This document shows, piece after piece, positions 1 to 5,721 of a stretch of 5,859 bases of DNA. This DNA is from Desulfobacteraceae bacterium UBA2771 (GTDB lineage Bacteria; Desulfobacterota; Desulfobacteria; Desulfobacterales; Desulfosarcinaceae), in contig DEIP01000177.1 of assembly GCA_002352605.1 (NCBI GenBank), positions 1-5,859 on the forward strand, given 5' to 3'. The notes beneath the pieces are model-generated. The model saw nothing but the letters and a program-made list of their open reading frames with translations. It did no database searches and was not told the DNA's origin. How positions within the stretch are numbered: the stretch's first letter is position 1; each line of letters starts with the position of its first letter. Position numbers and translations under genes: made by a program.

Positions 1-2
1 AC

Positions 3-83
3 AACGCTACCAAAAAATTACAAAAACCGTTTAAAGTTCCATGGCTTTCCGATAAGACCGTGGAGATAGTCTGGACCGCTTGA
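3..83 (+). CDS. possible C-terminal tail of an upstream gene (partial)
   Basis: An open frame enters from the left edge and ends at TGA 81-83, giving 26 residues that end in VPWLSDKTVEIVWTA. The composition is protein-like (hydrophobic and charged alternation, Trp present), but it is too short to assign to a family. It could equally be chance, because a 26-codon open stretch is common. No terminator is visible after it. The remaining bases to about 189 hold only the direct repeat and promoter candidate listed separately. Confidence 0.2.
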   Translation, partial: NATKKLQKPFKVPWLSDKTVEIVWTA

Positions 84-138
84 TTAGGTGGTTATTTTGA
101 CGCTTGTACCTACTGTGAAAATCGGTGTTAAATATGCC

Positions 139-165
139 CAATCCATGCAATACAATCCAAATGCA
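139..165. repeat. imperfect direct repeat upstream of the PerR-like gene
   Basis: CAATCCATGCA (139-149) is repeated as CAATCCAAATGCA (153-165). The copies differ by a 2-nt insertion and start 14 nt apart. They lie 25-50 nt upstream of the candidate -35 at 190, a position where an activator or autoregulator could bind. The function is unknown and the repeat is short enough to be chance. Confidence 0.3.
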
Positions 166-189
166 GCCATATGTGGACAGCCCTCCCCC

Positions 190-218
190 TTGACTTATGC
201 TCGATTTCATCTTAGGAA
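190..218 (+). promoter_or_regulatory. candidate sigma70-type promoter of the PerR-like gene
   Basis: TTGACT at 190-195 is a good -35 element (5 of 6 matches). At 17 nt spacing the -10 would be TAGGAA (213-218), which is weak. Transcription would begin near 225, just upstream of the GTG start at 248. If this is the promoter, the ATG at 197 lies inside it and cannot be the start, which agrees with the ribosome-binding-site evidence. No match to a PerR or Fur box consensus was seen over it. Confidence 0.3.
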
Positions 219-235
219 ACGATAGACTTTTTTCT

Positions 236-240
236 GGAGA
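236..240 (+). promoter_or_regulatory. ribosome binding site deciding the GTG 248 start
   Basis: GGAGA ends 7 nt before GTG 248. The in-frame ATG at 197 is preceded by a C/T-rich stretch without a Shine-Dalgarno sequence. The GTG start also begins the protein where Fur-family proteins normally begin. Confidence 0.6.
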
Positions 241-247
241 TCAGGAC

Positions 248-667
248 GTGGAATTCGATAAAAAAACGAGAATGACCCGACAGCGACAGGTGATTCTGGA
301 AGAAATCCGCAGAACCAACAAGCATCCCGCCGCGGATGAAATTTACGAGCGAGTTCGGAAACAGTTGCCCCGGATCAGCCTGGGTACCGTTTACCGAAAT
401 CTCGATGTACTATGCGAACTGGGTGAAATCCAGCGACTGGAACTCTCCGGGGCCATGAAACGCTACGACGGCAATCCCAAAAAACATTATCATATCCGCT
501 GCGTCTGCTGTGACCGCGTTGACGATGCACCCATCGCACCGCTCAATAAACTGGAAGATGATCTCTATGGCACCACGGTCTTTGAAATCATCGGCCATAA
601 TCTGGAATTCACCGGATTGTGCCCCCAATGCTCCAGGCAACGAAATCAGCGGCAAACGGCAAGATAG
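248..667 (+). CDS. perR: PerR-type Fur-family peroxide/metal-responsive repressor
   Basis: This is a cytoplasmic DNA-binding regulator of the Fur family, most like the PerR peroxide-sensor branch. From GTG 248 it is 139 aa, the usual length; the alternative ATG 197 would add 17 unconserved residues. Residues 5-61 are the winged helix, with the recognition segment ISLGTVYRNLDVL at 43-55. The ligand set matches B. subtilis PerR at a constant offset of 11: H26, D74, H80, H82 and D93 correspond to H37, D85, H91, H93 and D104. C85, C88, C125 and C128 correspond to the structural-zinc cysteines. Asp at position 74, rather than the Glu usual in Fur, is the feature associated with peroxide sensing through Fe-dependent histidine oxidation. 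It probably has its own promoter. It lies 294 nt upstream of a co-directional cluster with redox genes, which may be among its targets (inference). Fur and PerR are hard to separate without an alignment; Fur-family membership is certain. Confidence 0.9.
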   Translation: MEFDKKTRMTRQRQVILEEIRRTNKHPAADEIYERVRKQLPRISLGTVYRNLDVLCELGEIQRLELSGAMKRYDGNPKKHYHIRCVCCDRVDDAPIAPLNKLEDDLYGTTVFEIIGHNLEFTGLCPQCSRQRNQRQTAR

Positions 668-691
668 TCCAGATTCGAAGCACGTAATATT

Positions 692-720
692 CTATTTATT
701 CCAGCTGCTTGTGTTATGAT
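692..720 (+). promoter_or_regulatory. candidate extended -10 promoter of the citrate synthase cluster
   Basis: TGTTATGAT (712-720) is an extended -10: TG, one base, then TATGAT at 715-720. The -35 region about 17 nt upstream (692-697, CTATTT) is poor, as is common for extended -10 promoters. The predicted start near 727 falls inside the palindrome at 718-733, and transcripts would carry a leader of about 235 nt before ATG 962. Confidence 0.45.
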
Positions 721-733
721 ACAGTCCTGTATC
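718..733. promoter_or_regulatory. perfect 7-2-7 palindrome, candidate repressor operator
   Basis: GATACAG-TC-CTGTATC is a perfect inverted repeat with a 2-nt centre. It overlaps the end of the TATGAT -10 and the predicted transcription start, the classic place for a dimeric repressor to block RNA polymerase. It does not match the PerR box (TTATAAT-n-ATTATAA), a Fur box, Rex, FNR or LexA sites as I know them. The regulator is therefore unidentified, possibly of TetR, GntR or MarR type. Confidence 0.5.
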
Positions 734-951
734 GAATGAAACATGAGACAACATTAATATCTGGTGCCGGCGTGGGGCGGCAATGGAAATGTTCTCAACA
801 CCCGTCAGCCTCGCAGGAAAAGGACACAAACGGGCAAGGCCTGCACACAAAAACTGGCATCACCCCCTGGCATGCAATTTGAGTCTCTTATCTTAAGGAT
901 ATCCGGCCCGACACTCCGAAACAATTGCTCTTTCACCCCAGACCATAAAAT

Positions 952-955
952 GAGG
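952..955 (+). promoter_or_regulatory. ribosome binding site for citrate synthase
   Basis: GAGG lies 6 nt before ATG 962. This supports 962 over the more upstream in-frame ATGs at 764 and 950; the sequence between 764 and 962 encodes no recognisable citrate synthase residues. Confidence 0.6.
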
Positions 956-961
956 TGGCCC

Positions 962-2068
962 ATGGAAGCGTGCAAACCAGTTCTCAACACAGGATTAAGG
1001 GGCGTAACCATCGCCAGTACGAAAATAAGCGATGTCAAGGGTGCCGAGGGCAAATTGGTCTACCGGGGATACCGGGCCAAAGACCTGGCCGGCAATACCT
1101 CGTTCGAGGAAGTGGTCTATCTGCTGCTGTTCGAGCGGCTTCCCAACAGCAAGGAACTATCGGACTTTAAACAGCAGATTGACGACCAGCGCATGGTGCC
1201 GGGGGAAATTCTCAGCGCCATGGAAGCCATGCCCAAAGATGCGCTGCCCATGGACGTACTCCAAGCCACCGTCCCCATGATGGCCAACTATGATCCCGAC
1301 ATCCGCCAGGCCGATATTGACAGCGCCACCCGTATGGCCGTTCGCCTGACAGCCAGGTTCGCCACCATCGTGGCGGCATGGGATCGGATCCGCAACGGCA
1401 AGGCCCCCATCGCCCCGGACCCCAACCTGAGCCAGGCAGCCAACTTTCTTTATATGCTCAATGGCGAAGCACCCGATGACGAACTGGCCAGTTTTTTTGA
1501 CGCTTGCCTGGTGCTTCACGCCGAACACTCCTTCAATGCCTCCACCTTTGCCGCCCGGGAGGTCGCCTCCACCAAGGCCCACATGTACGCGGCGGTGGCT
1601 GCCGGTGTCGGTTCCCTGTCCGGTCCGCTTCACGGCGGCGCCAACACGCGGGTGATGCAGATGCTGCTGGCGATCGGCGATTTGGAAAAGGTCGACGACC
1701 CCCGCGCGCACATCATCGCGCCCATGTCACAGACCCTGGGAAAGCGTGCCGGTGACACCCGCTGGTACGATCTTTCCAAAGCGCTGGAGGTAAAGGGAAA
1801 GGCAGCCTTCAAAAAGAAAAAAGGCAAGGATATTTTCGTCAATGTCGATTTTTACAGCGCTTCCCTGTATTACTATATGGGCATTGCCGTGGATCTGTTT
1901 TCGCCCATCTTCGCCATCTCCCGCATCGCCGGATGGTCGGCACATGTCATCGAAGAGCTGTACGGAGGGGCTGCAGCCAAACCCACCTTGTACCGGCCCG
2001 AGTCCGACTATGTCGGCGACTACTGCGGTCCCGATGAATGTTCATTCGTTCCCATGGACGAGCGATAA
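962..2068 (+). CDS. citrate synthase-family protein lacking the second catalytic His segment
   Basis: Citrate synthase condenses acetyl-CoA with oxaloacetate to citrate, the entry step of the TCA cycle, in the cytoplasm. From ATG 962 the protein is 368 aa. Family marks in order: HAEHSFNASTFAAR (from 186), GPLHGGAN with the first catalytic His H224, DPRA at 246-249 with R248 (E. coli R314), NVDFYSA with the catalytic Asp D296 (E. coli D362), SRIAGWSAH with R321 (R387), and a YRPESDYVG segment with R345 (R407). The oddity is between H224 and P247, which are only 23 residues apart against 49 in E. coli GltA. The usual GFGHRVYK motif with the second catalytic His (H305) and the upstream Arg (R299) is absent; the protein runs IGDLEKVD directly into DPRAH. 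R248 to D296 is 48 residues, exactly as in E. coli, so the loss is local and in frame. It is either a catalytically dead deletion form or an assembly error. A 2-methylcitrate synthase assignment cannot be excluded. The C-terminus carries Cys355 and Cys360. It heads a tight co-directional cluster. Confidence 0.9.
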   Translation: MEACKPVLNTGLRGVTIASTKISDVKGAEGKLVYRGYRAKDLAGNTSFEEVVYLLLFERLPNSKELSDFKQQIDDQRMVPGEILSAMEAMPKDALPMDVLQATVPMMANYDPDIRQADIDSATRMAVRLTARFATIVAAWDRIRNGKAPIAPDPNLSQAANFLYMLNGEAPDDELASFFDACLVLHAEHSFNASTFAAREVASTKAHMYAAVAAGVGSLSGPLHGGANTRVMQMLLAIGDLEKVDDPRAHIIAPMSQTLGKRAGDTRWYDLSKALEVKGKAAFKKKKGKDIFVNVDFYSASLYYYMGIAVDLFSPIFAISRIAGWSAHVIEELYGGAAAKPTLYRPESDYVGDYCGPDECSFVPMDER

Positions 2069-2112
2069 CTGCGACTCACTGACGCAACCCAAAATGAGGT
2101 TCAACACAGAAG

Positions 2113-2808
2113 ATGAAAAAATGGAAATGCACAGTCTGCGGCTACATTCACACCGGAGATGAACCCCCAGAAAAATGCCCGGTCTGCGGTGCACCCAAAA
2201 GCCGGTTCATAGACGTCACAGTGCCCGAAGCACCGGCACCAAAGATGGAATCTAAGCTAGCCACCACGCCTGAAACCGCAAAAGAACCGGAAACGGATTT
2301 ACCGGAGATACCGGAATCCGCAGCAGCAGCAACTGTTGAACCCGAACCGGTTTTCCCATTCAAAAATTCGCGTTACCGGAGGCTGTTTAACATAATGACC
2401 AAGTACCACGGGCATCCCATTACGGTTCATATTCCCAACGGCCTGCTGCCCGTCTCCATCCTGTTTATCTTTCTGTCCGCCCTGTTCAGCATCAAGGGCC
2501 TGGCCAGTGCAGCCACTTTCAACCTGGGCGTGGTGGCCCTGTCCATGCCGCTGGTTTTGTTTTCCGGGTGGGTGGACTGGCAGAACCGCTTCAACGGTGC
2601 CATCACCAATGTGTTCATCGTCAAAATTGCCTGCGGCATTATCGTCACCGTCACCGCCTGGTTCCTGTTTATCTGGCTGCTGGTCAATCCATCCATTGTC
2701 ACCAACCCCCAGCCTTCCCGGGTTGCCTTTTTCATGATCAACCTTATTATGCTGGGAGCGGCGAGTACCGCCGGATGGTATGGCGGCAAGCTGGTTTTCA
2801 GAGATTGA
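2113..2808 (+). CDS. rubredoxin-type domain fused to a four-helix membrane protein (DUF2231-like)
   Basis: The protein is 231 aa. Residues 1-35 form a short rubredoxin fold with Cys6, Cys9, Cys22 and Cys25. The 12-residue spacing between CTVC and CPVC is the rubrerythrin-tail type, expected to hold one iron and carry single electrons. Residues 36-85 are a Pro/Glu/Ala-rich linker. Residues 99-225 are a membrane domain with about four helices (roughly 108-127, 134-154, 166-191, 203-224). It starts with HGHPITVHIPNG (His99, 101, 106) and has SGWVDWQNRF after helix 2, which resembles DUF2231 membrane proteins. The His residues could bind haem, but that is inference. There is no signal peptide, so the rubredoxin domain is probably cytoplasmic. 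A GAGG 13 nt before ATG 2113 is distant; the MKKWKC start fits rubredoxins. It lies 44 nt after citrate synthase and 40 nt before the thioredoxin reductase, suggesting membrane-linked electron transfer in redox defence. The exact partner is unknown. Confidence 0.85.
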   Translation: MKKWKCTVCGYIHTGDEPPEKCPVCGAPKSRFIDVTVPEAPAPKMESKLATTPETAKEPETDLPEIPESAAAATVEPEPVFPFKNSRYRRLFNIMTKYHGHPITVHIPNGLLPVSILFIFLSALFSIKGLASAATFNLGVVALSMPLVLFSGWVDWQNRFNGAITNVFIVKIACGIIVTVTAWFLFIWLLVNPSIVTNPQPSRVAFFMINLIMLGAASTAGWYGGKLVFRD

Positions 2809-2820
2809 CAAAACGCCGGA

Positions 2821-2844
2821 TTATACGATTACGAAGGAGTATAA
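2821..2844 (+). promoter_or_regulatory. AU-rich stem-loop presenting the thioredoxin reductase ribosome binding site
   Basis: TTATAC (2821-2826) and GTATAA (2839-2844) are perfect 6-nt inverted arms around a 12-nt loop. The strong Shine-Dalgarno AAGGAG (2834-2839) lies in the loop with its last G in the stem. ATG 2849 is 9 nt after the Shine-Dalgarno. This site decides the start; the in-frame ATG at 2780 lies inside the preceding gene. The weak stem could tune translation, but may be chance. Confidence 0.35.
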
Positions 2845-2848
2845 TACA

Positions 2849-4456
2849 ATGAATCAGGCACATGATATCGACGAAGCACAAATGCAGCAAGCCCAGATGG
2901 AGCTGACAAGAATTCTCAGCGGCCTTACGCATGAGGTCCCTATCCTTCTTTTCACACGGGGTGGTGAAAACGAGGTTTTTAATGATGCGGCTCGACAAGC
3001 CCTGCGTTTTTTCCGGCAATTGACTGACAAGATCGTCCTGCGGGAATACGACCTGAGCCATGAGAAGGCACAGCAGATGGGCATCGACCGTTCTCCCACC
3101 CTTGTCTTCGATCCGGACCGCCACAATGTTCGTTGGCTGGGCGCCCCCCTTGGAGAGGAAGGCCGCATTTTTCTGGAAGTCCTGCTACGCATCGGCACCG
3201 GCAAGAGCGACCTGAGTGAAGCGGCCATTGGGGTTCTGAAAAAAATCGACCAACCACGCCATGTGAAGGTTTTCGTCAGTGCTTCCTGCCCCTATTGTCC
3301 CCAGCAGGCCTTAAATGCCCTCAAGGCGGCCGTGGCACGACCCGAGATGATCTCCCTCGAGATCATCGATATCCAGGCAAACGCCGATCTGGCGGAGAAG
3401 TACGCTGCCCATTCAGTGCCCCAGACGTTTACCAACGATATTCTCACCGCCCTGGGCGCCCAGACCGAAGAGCTCTTCATGTCCTCCATGGACAAAATGG
3501 AGCAGCAGACCATCTTTATCCCCGAAAACGACGCGGCAGAGGTGGAATGCCAGTTGGTAATTATCGGCGGCGGCCCCGCCGGCCTCACCGCCGGTATCTA
3601 CGCGGCGCGTAGCGGACTCAAATCCGTAGTGGTGGAAAAGGGTGTGCTGGGCGGTCAAGTCGCCCTTACCCCGGTGGTAGAAAACTATCCCGGTATGAAG
3701 GAGGTGGGCGGCAAGACCCTGGTGGACATCATGGTGACCCACGCCTTGGAGTACGTGCAGATATTCCCCGGCGAAGAGGTCGTGAACATCATCCCGGGAG
3801 AACCCCACGTCGTCCAGACCTCTCGGAGAAAGTTCAAGACCCGGGCCGTGCTCATTGCCACCGGTGCCTCCCACCGGCATCTGGGAGTTCCGGGAGAAAA
3901 TCGATTCTCCGGCCGCGGGGTCAGCTACTGCGCCACCTGTGACGGCCCTCTTTTCAAAAGCAAACAGGTCTTCATGGTAGGCGGCGGTAACAGCGCCGCA
4001 ACCGAAGCCCTGCACCTGCACAATATGGGTGTGGCCGTTACCCTGGTCCACCGCCGGGACCACCTCAAAGCCCAGGAAGTGCTGGTTAAAAAGCTGATCG
4101 ACAGCAATATCCCCATTCTCTTCAACACCGAGGTCAAAGAGATTCGGGGTGAAAATCGGGTCACCGAAGTGGTGCTGCTGAACAAGGCCAGCGGTGAGAC
4201 ATCCGCCAAACCGGCCGACGGCGTCTTCATGGCCATCGGTTACGATCCGGCCGTGGACCTGGCCACCAAAGTGGGACTGGAACTCTCCGAGGAAGGCTAC
4301 ATCAAGCACAAGGAGTTTCGCACCAATATCCCGGGTATCTACGTGGCCGGGGATGTGGCCGGCGGCTTCAAGCAGATCGTCACCGCCGCGGGCTACGGAT
4401 CCGAAGCGGCCCTGGCCATTTTCGAAGACATCATCAATCCGTACTGGAAAAAATAA
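2849..4456 (+). CDS. thioredoxin reductase with N-terminal tandem thioredoxin-fold domain (AhpF-like architecture)
   Basis: This is a cytoplasmic FAD- and probably NADPH-dependent disulfide reductase of 535 aa, close to AhpF length. Residues about 28-115 form a degenerate first thioredoxin fold with no CxxC. Residues 138-215 form a second fold with active site CPYC (Cys147, Cys150) and cis-Pro P191. Residues 236-535 are a full thioredoxin reductase: FAD motif GGGPAG (240-245), redox pair CATC (Cys361, Cys364), nucleotide motif GGGNSA (378-383), HRR (401-403) favouring NADPH, and AGDV (500-503) near the FAD. Electrons should pass NADPH to FAD to C361/C364 to C147/C150 and on to a partner. No AhpC peroxiredoxin gene is adjacent, so it may serve a free thioredoxin, a peroxiredoxin elsewhere, or act as a self-contained protein disulfide reductase. 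Start 2849 has a strong AAGGAG. It overlaps the thioesterase start by 1 nt. The frame is intact, with all motifs present. Confidence 0.92.
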   Translation: MNQAHDIDEAQMQQAQMELTRILSGLTHEVPILLFTRGGENEVFNDAARQALRFFRQLTDKIVLREYDLSHEKAQQMGIDRSPTLVFDPDRHNVRWLGAPLGEEGRIFLEVLLRIGTGKSDLSEAAIGVLKKIDQPRHVKVFVSASCPYCPQQALNALKAAVARPEMISLEIIDIQANADLAEKYAAHSVPQTFTNDILTALGAQTEELFMSSMDKMEQQTIFIPENDAAEVECQLVIIGGGPAGLTAGIYAARSGLKSVVVEKGVLGGQVALTPVVENYPGMKEVGGKTLVDIMVTHALEYVQIFPGEEVVNIIPGEPHVVQTSRRKFKTRAVLIATGASHRHLGVPGENRFSGRGVSYCATCDGPLFKSKQVFMVGGGNSAATEALHLHNMGVAVTLVHRRDHLKAQEVLVKKLIDSNIPILFNTEVKEIRGENRVTEVVLLNKASGETSAKPADGVFMAIGYDPAVDLATKVGLELSEEGYIKHKEFRTNIPGIYVAGDVAGGFKQIVTAAGYGSEAALAIFEDIINPYWKK

Positions 4457-4994
4457 TGACCGGGTGTTCGGAATTTGGAGCATCTCACCCGCCCAAAACT
4501 GCAGGTTACAGCCGGGTGACCATGTCCCACATGATTCTGCCCCAGGACGCCAACCCGGCAGGAATCGTCCACGGCGGCGTCGTCATGAAACACATCGATG
4601 ACGCCGCCGGTGTGTTGGCTTTGCGGCATACCCGCTGCAACGTGGTCACCGCCTCCATCGACCGCCTGGACTTTCACAACCCGGCCTTTATCGGCAATCT
4701 GCTCACCCTCAAGGCGAGCTTGAACCTGGTGGGTAGTACCTCTATGGAAATAGGCGTACGGGTTGAGACCGAGGACCTGAGAACCGGAGAAATCCGGCAT
4801 CGGCCTACCTGAGCTTCGTGGCCCTGGATGAAAATTTCCGCCCCCGCCCTGTACCCTCTCTGGTGATGGAAACCGATGAAAACCGGCGCCGCAACCGACA
4901 GGCCCAGGACCGGCGCCAGGTGCGCCTGGCGGAAAAAAATCATGAAACAACCTGCCGAACCGACCCGAAATCCTGCCATCTACCCCGGGAATAA
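4456..4994 (+). pseudogene. acyl-CoA thioesterase (hotdog fold, YciA/BFIT-like), frameshifted near 4800
   Basis: Hotdog thioesterases hydrolyse acyl-CoA to free acid and CoA. ATG 4456 overlaps the reductase stop (TAATG), so translation is coupled. In the first frame 118 aa are read to TGA 4810-4812. N33 in DANPAG, GIVHGGVVMKHIDDAAG (36-52, with Asp48/49), the IDRLDFHNPAF segment and GSTSMEIGV are typical of the family. At GEIRH (111-115) the frame is lost: the expected family tail (RHT-SAYL-FVALDE) reappears in the -1 frame from TCG 4800 as SAYLSFVALDENFRPRPVPS. It continues with a basic tail to TAA 4992-4994. Two residues of the usual motif are also absent. A 7-nt loss between two CGGCAT-like repeats would explain both effects, and a 1-nt loss would explain the shift alone. 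The stop removes the last beta-strand region, so the product is probably inactive unless this is a sequencing error. Confidence 0.8.
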
Positions 4995-5027
4995 TCGATT
5001 GGGAAAACAACCATTCTCATCGATCCA

Positions 5028-5322
5028 ATGGAAATCATTCAAGAAGTATGGGAACAAGTGAATCTAAAGGAACACGGAGACACGTTACGTCAGGCCCTTT
5101 GCACCCTCAGTTGAACGAAGCGAACCTGCTGACGGCAATCCCCCGGCAATGGAAGATAAATTTCACCCGCCTGCATCCAGACCTTCTTAGGGCCTTGGCA
5201 AGAATTAAATACACAGAGATGACGCCGGATTTTTTTTCGTGTTCAAGACGCTTCTGCTGGAACACCGTCCTGAGTCCAGCCTGGCCCCCTGTCTGTTCGA
5301 TCTCTATTCGGATATCAAGTAG
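5028..5322 (+). pseudogene. unrecognised small gene, apparently broken by two frameshifts
   Basis: Three consecutive protein-like stretches lie in three frames, each -1 to the last. ATG 5028 to TGA 5112 begins MEIIQEVWEQVNLKEHGDTL. Bases from about 5093 to 5236, in the frame of 5048, read LLTAIPRQWKINFTRLHPDL and continue to MTPDFF. From T8 at 5230-5237 the third frame reads FVFKTLLLEHRPESSLAPCL and continues to TAG 5320. One base added near 5098 (CCCTTTGC) and one in the T run would join them into a protein of about 98 aa. I do not recognise the family. There is no good Shine-Dalgarno before 5028. An unbroken 97-codon frame at 5048-5341 exists, but its last third is Ser/Cys-rich and less protein-like. 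Either a decayed gene or sequencing indels. Confidence 0.35.
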
Positions 5323-5353
5323 CGGGATGAACGTCGATTAACGGATAAATGTT

Positions 5354-5400
5354 CGGGCCGCAGTCCTGGCCGCCGGGGGTAGCCCGCGTTGCTGCTTTTT
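5354..5400 (+). terminator. possible rho-independent terminator
   Basis: CGGGC (5354-5358) pairs with GCCCG (5382-5386), with an inner GGCC/GGCC pairing possible. T5 follows at 5396-5400 after a 9-nt gap. The gap before the T run is longer than ideal. It lies after the last plus-strand coding signal at 5322, a sensible place for the end of the cluster. Bases 5323-5506 otherwise show no convincing gene on either strand. Confidence 0.25.
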
Positions 5401-5506
5401 AACAGTATCCGGTGAACAACGTGGGATTGGATAAATGGATAGATTCCGGGGTGAGATGAGATGGTCTCCCACATGATTTTCATAATTATTGCTGGAATCA
5501 ATACTT

Positions 5507-5721
5507 TTATTCCGGCAGCCGGATCACCTTCACCGGGATGGCGCTCCTTCTCACTACGCGTCGGGCCGTCCCGCCAATGAGCGCTTCCTTGAACATGCCG
5601 AACCCACGGATACCCATGATGATGGCATCCGCATCGTTGAGTTCGGCCTGTTGAAGAATCTCGTCTGCAGCGATGCCCTCTTTCACGATAATTTTATCGA
5701 CCTTGAAAGTGCAGGCATCCA
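5507..5721 (-). pseudogene. universal stress protein (UspA family), 3' fragment truncated by IS66-type insertion
   Basis: Only the C-terminal 71 residues of a normally ~140-150 aa UspA-fold protein remain. The end of the fold is clear: KVDKIIVKEGIAADEIL, DADAIIMG, then GIRGFGMFKEALIGGT and SAIPVKVIRLPE before TAA (5509-5507). The nucleotide-binding pattern G-2x-G-9x-G-(S/T) is present except that the final S/T is shifted by one (GGT). The N-terminal half, including the usual aspartate of the first strand, is missing. Immediately upstream in the coding direction, at 5722, the sequence becomes an insertion-sequence end. The frame continues to a chance ATG at 5743 inside the IS, so a short fusion peptide could be made but would not fold as a USP. 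It is convergent with the plus-strand cluster. Confidence 0.75.

Noticed and set aside
681..702. A/T-rich stretch as a PerR or Fur box
   Set aside because: It does not show the 7-1-7 inverted arrangement; matches to the consensus are only those expected from base composition.
764..961. N-terminal extension of citrate synthase from ATG 764
   Set aside because: The 66 added residues resemble no citrate synthase, there is no Shine-Dalgarno before 764, and GAGG is well placed for ATG 962.
2805..2845. TTGACA (2805-2810) and TATAAT (2840-2845) as an internal promoter for the reductase
   Set aside because: They are 29 nt apart, far beyond the 16-18 nt optimum, and TATAAT would start transcription inside the coding sequence; neither has a proper partner at normal spacing.
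3413..4483. 356-codon open frame on the minus strand opposite the thioredoxin reductase
   Set aside because: It is antisense to a gene with every expected motif, its translation is rich in Gly, His and Val without a family pattern, and it is explained by codon bias of the real gene.
4393..5010. 205-codon minus-strand frame opposite the thioesterase
   Set aside because: The plus strand carries the clear hotdog family motifs; the antisense product is Gly/Pro-rich with no recognisable fold.
5304..5501. 65-codon minus-strand frame between the cluster and the USP fragment
   Set aside because: No recognisable domain or ribosome binding site; composition looks like translated non-coding sequence.
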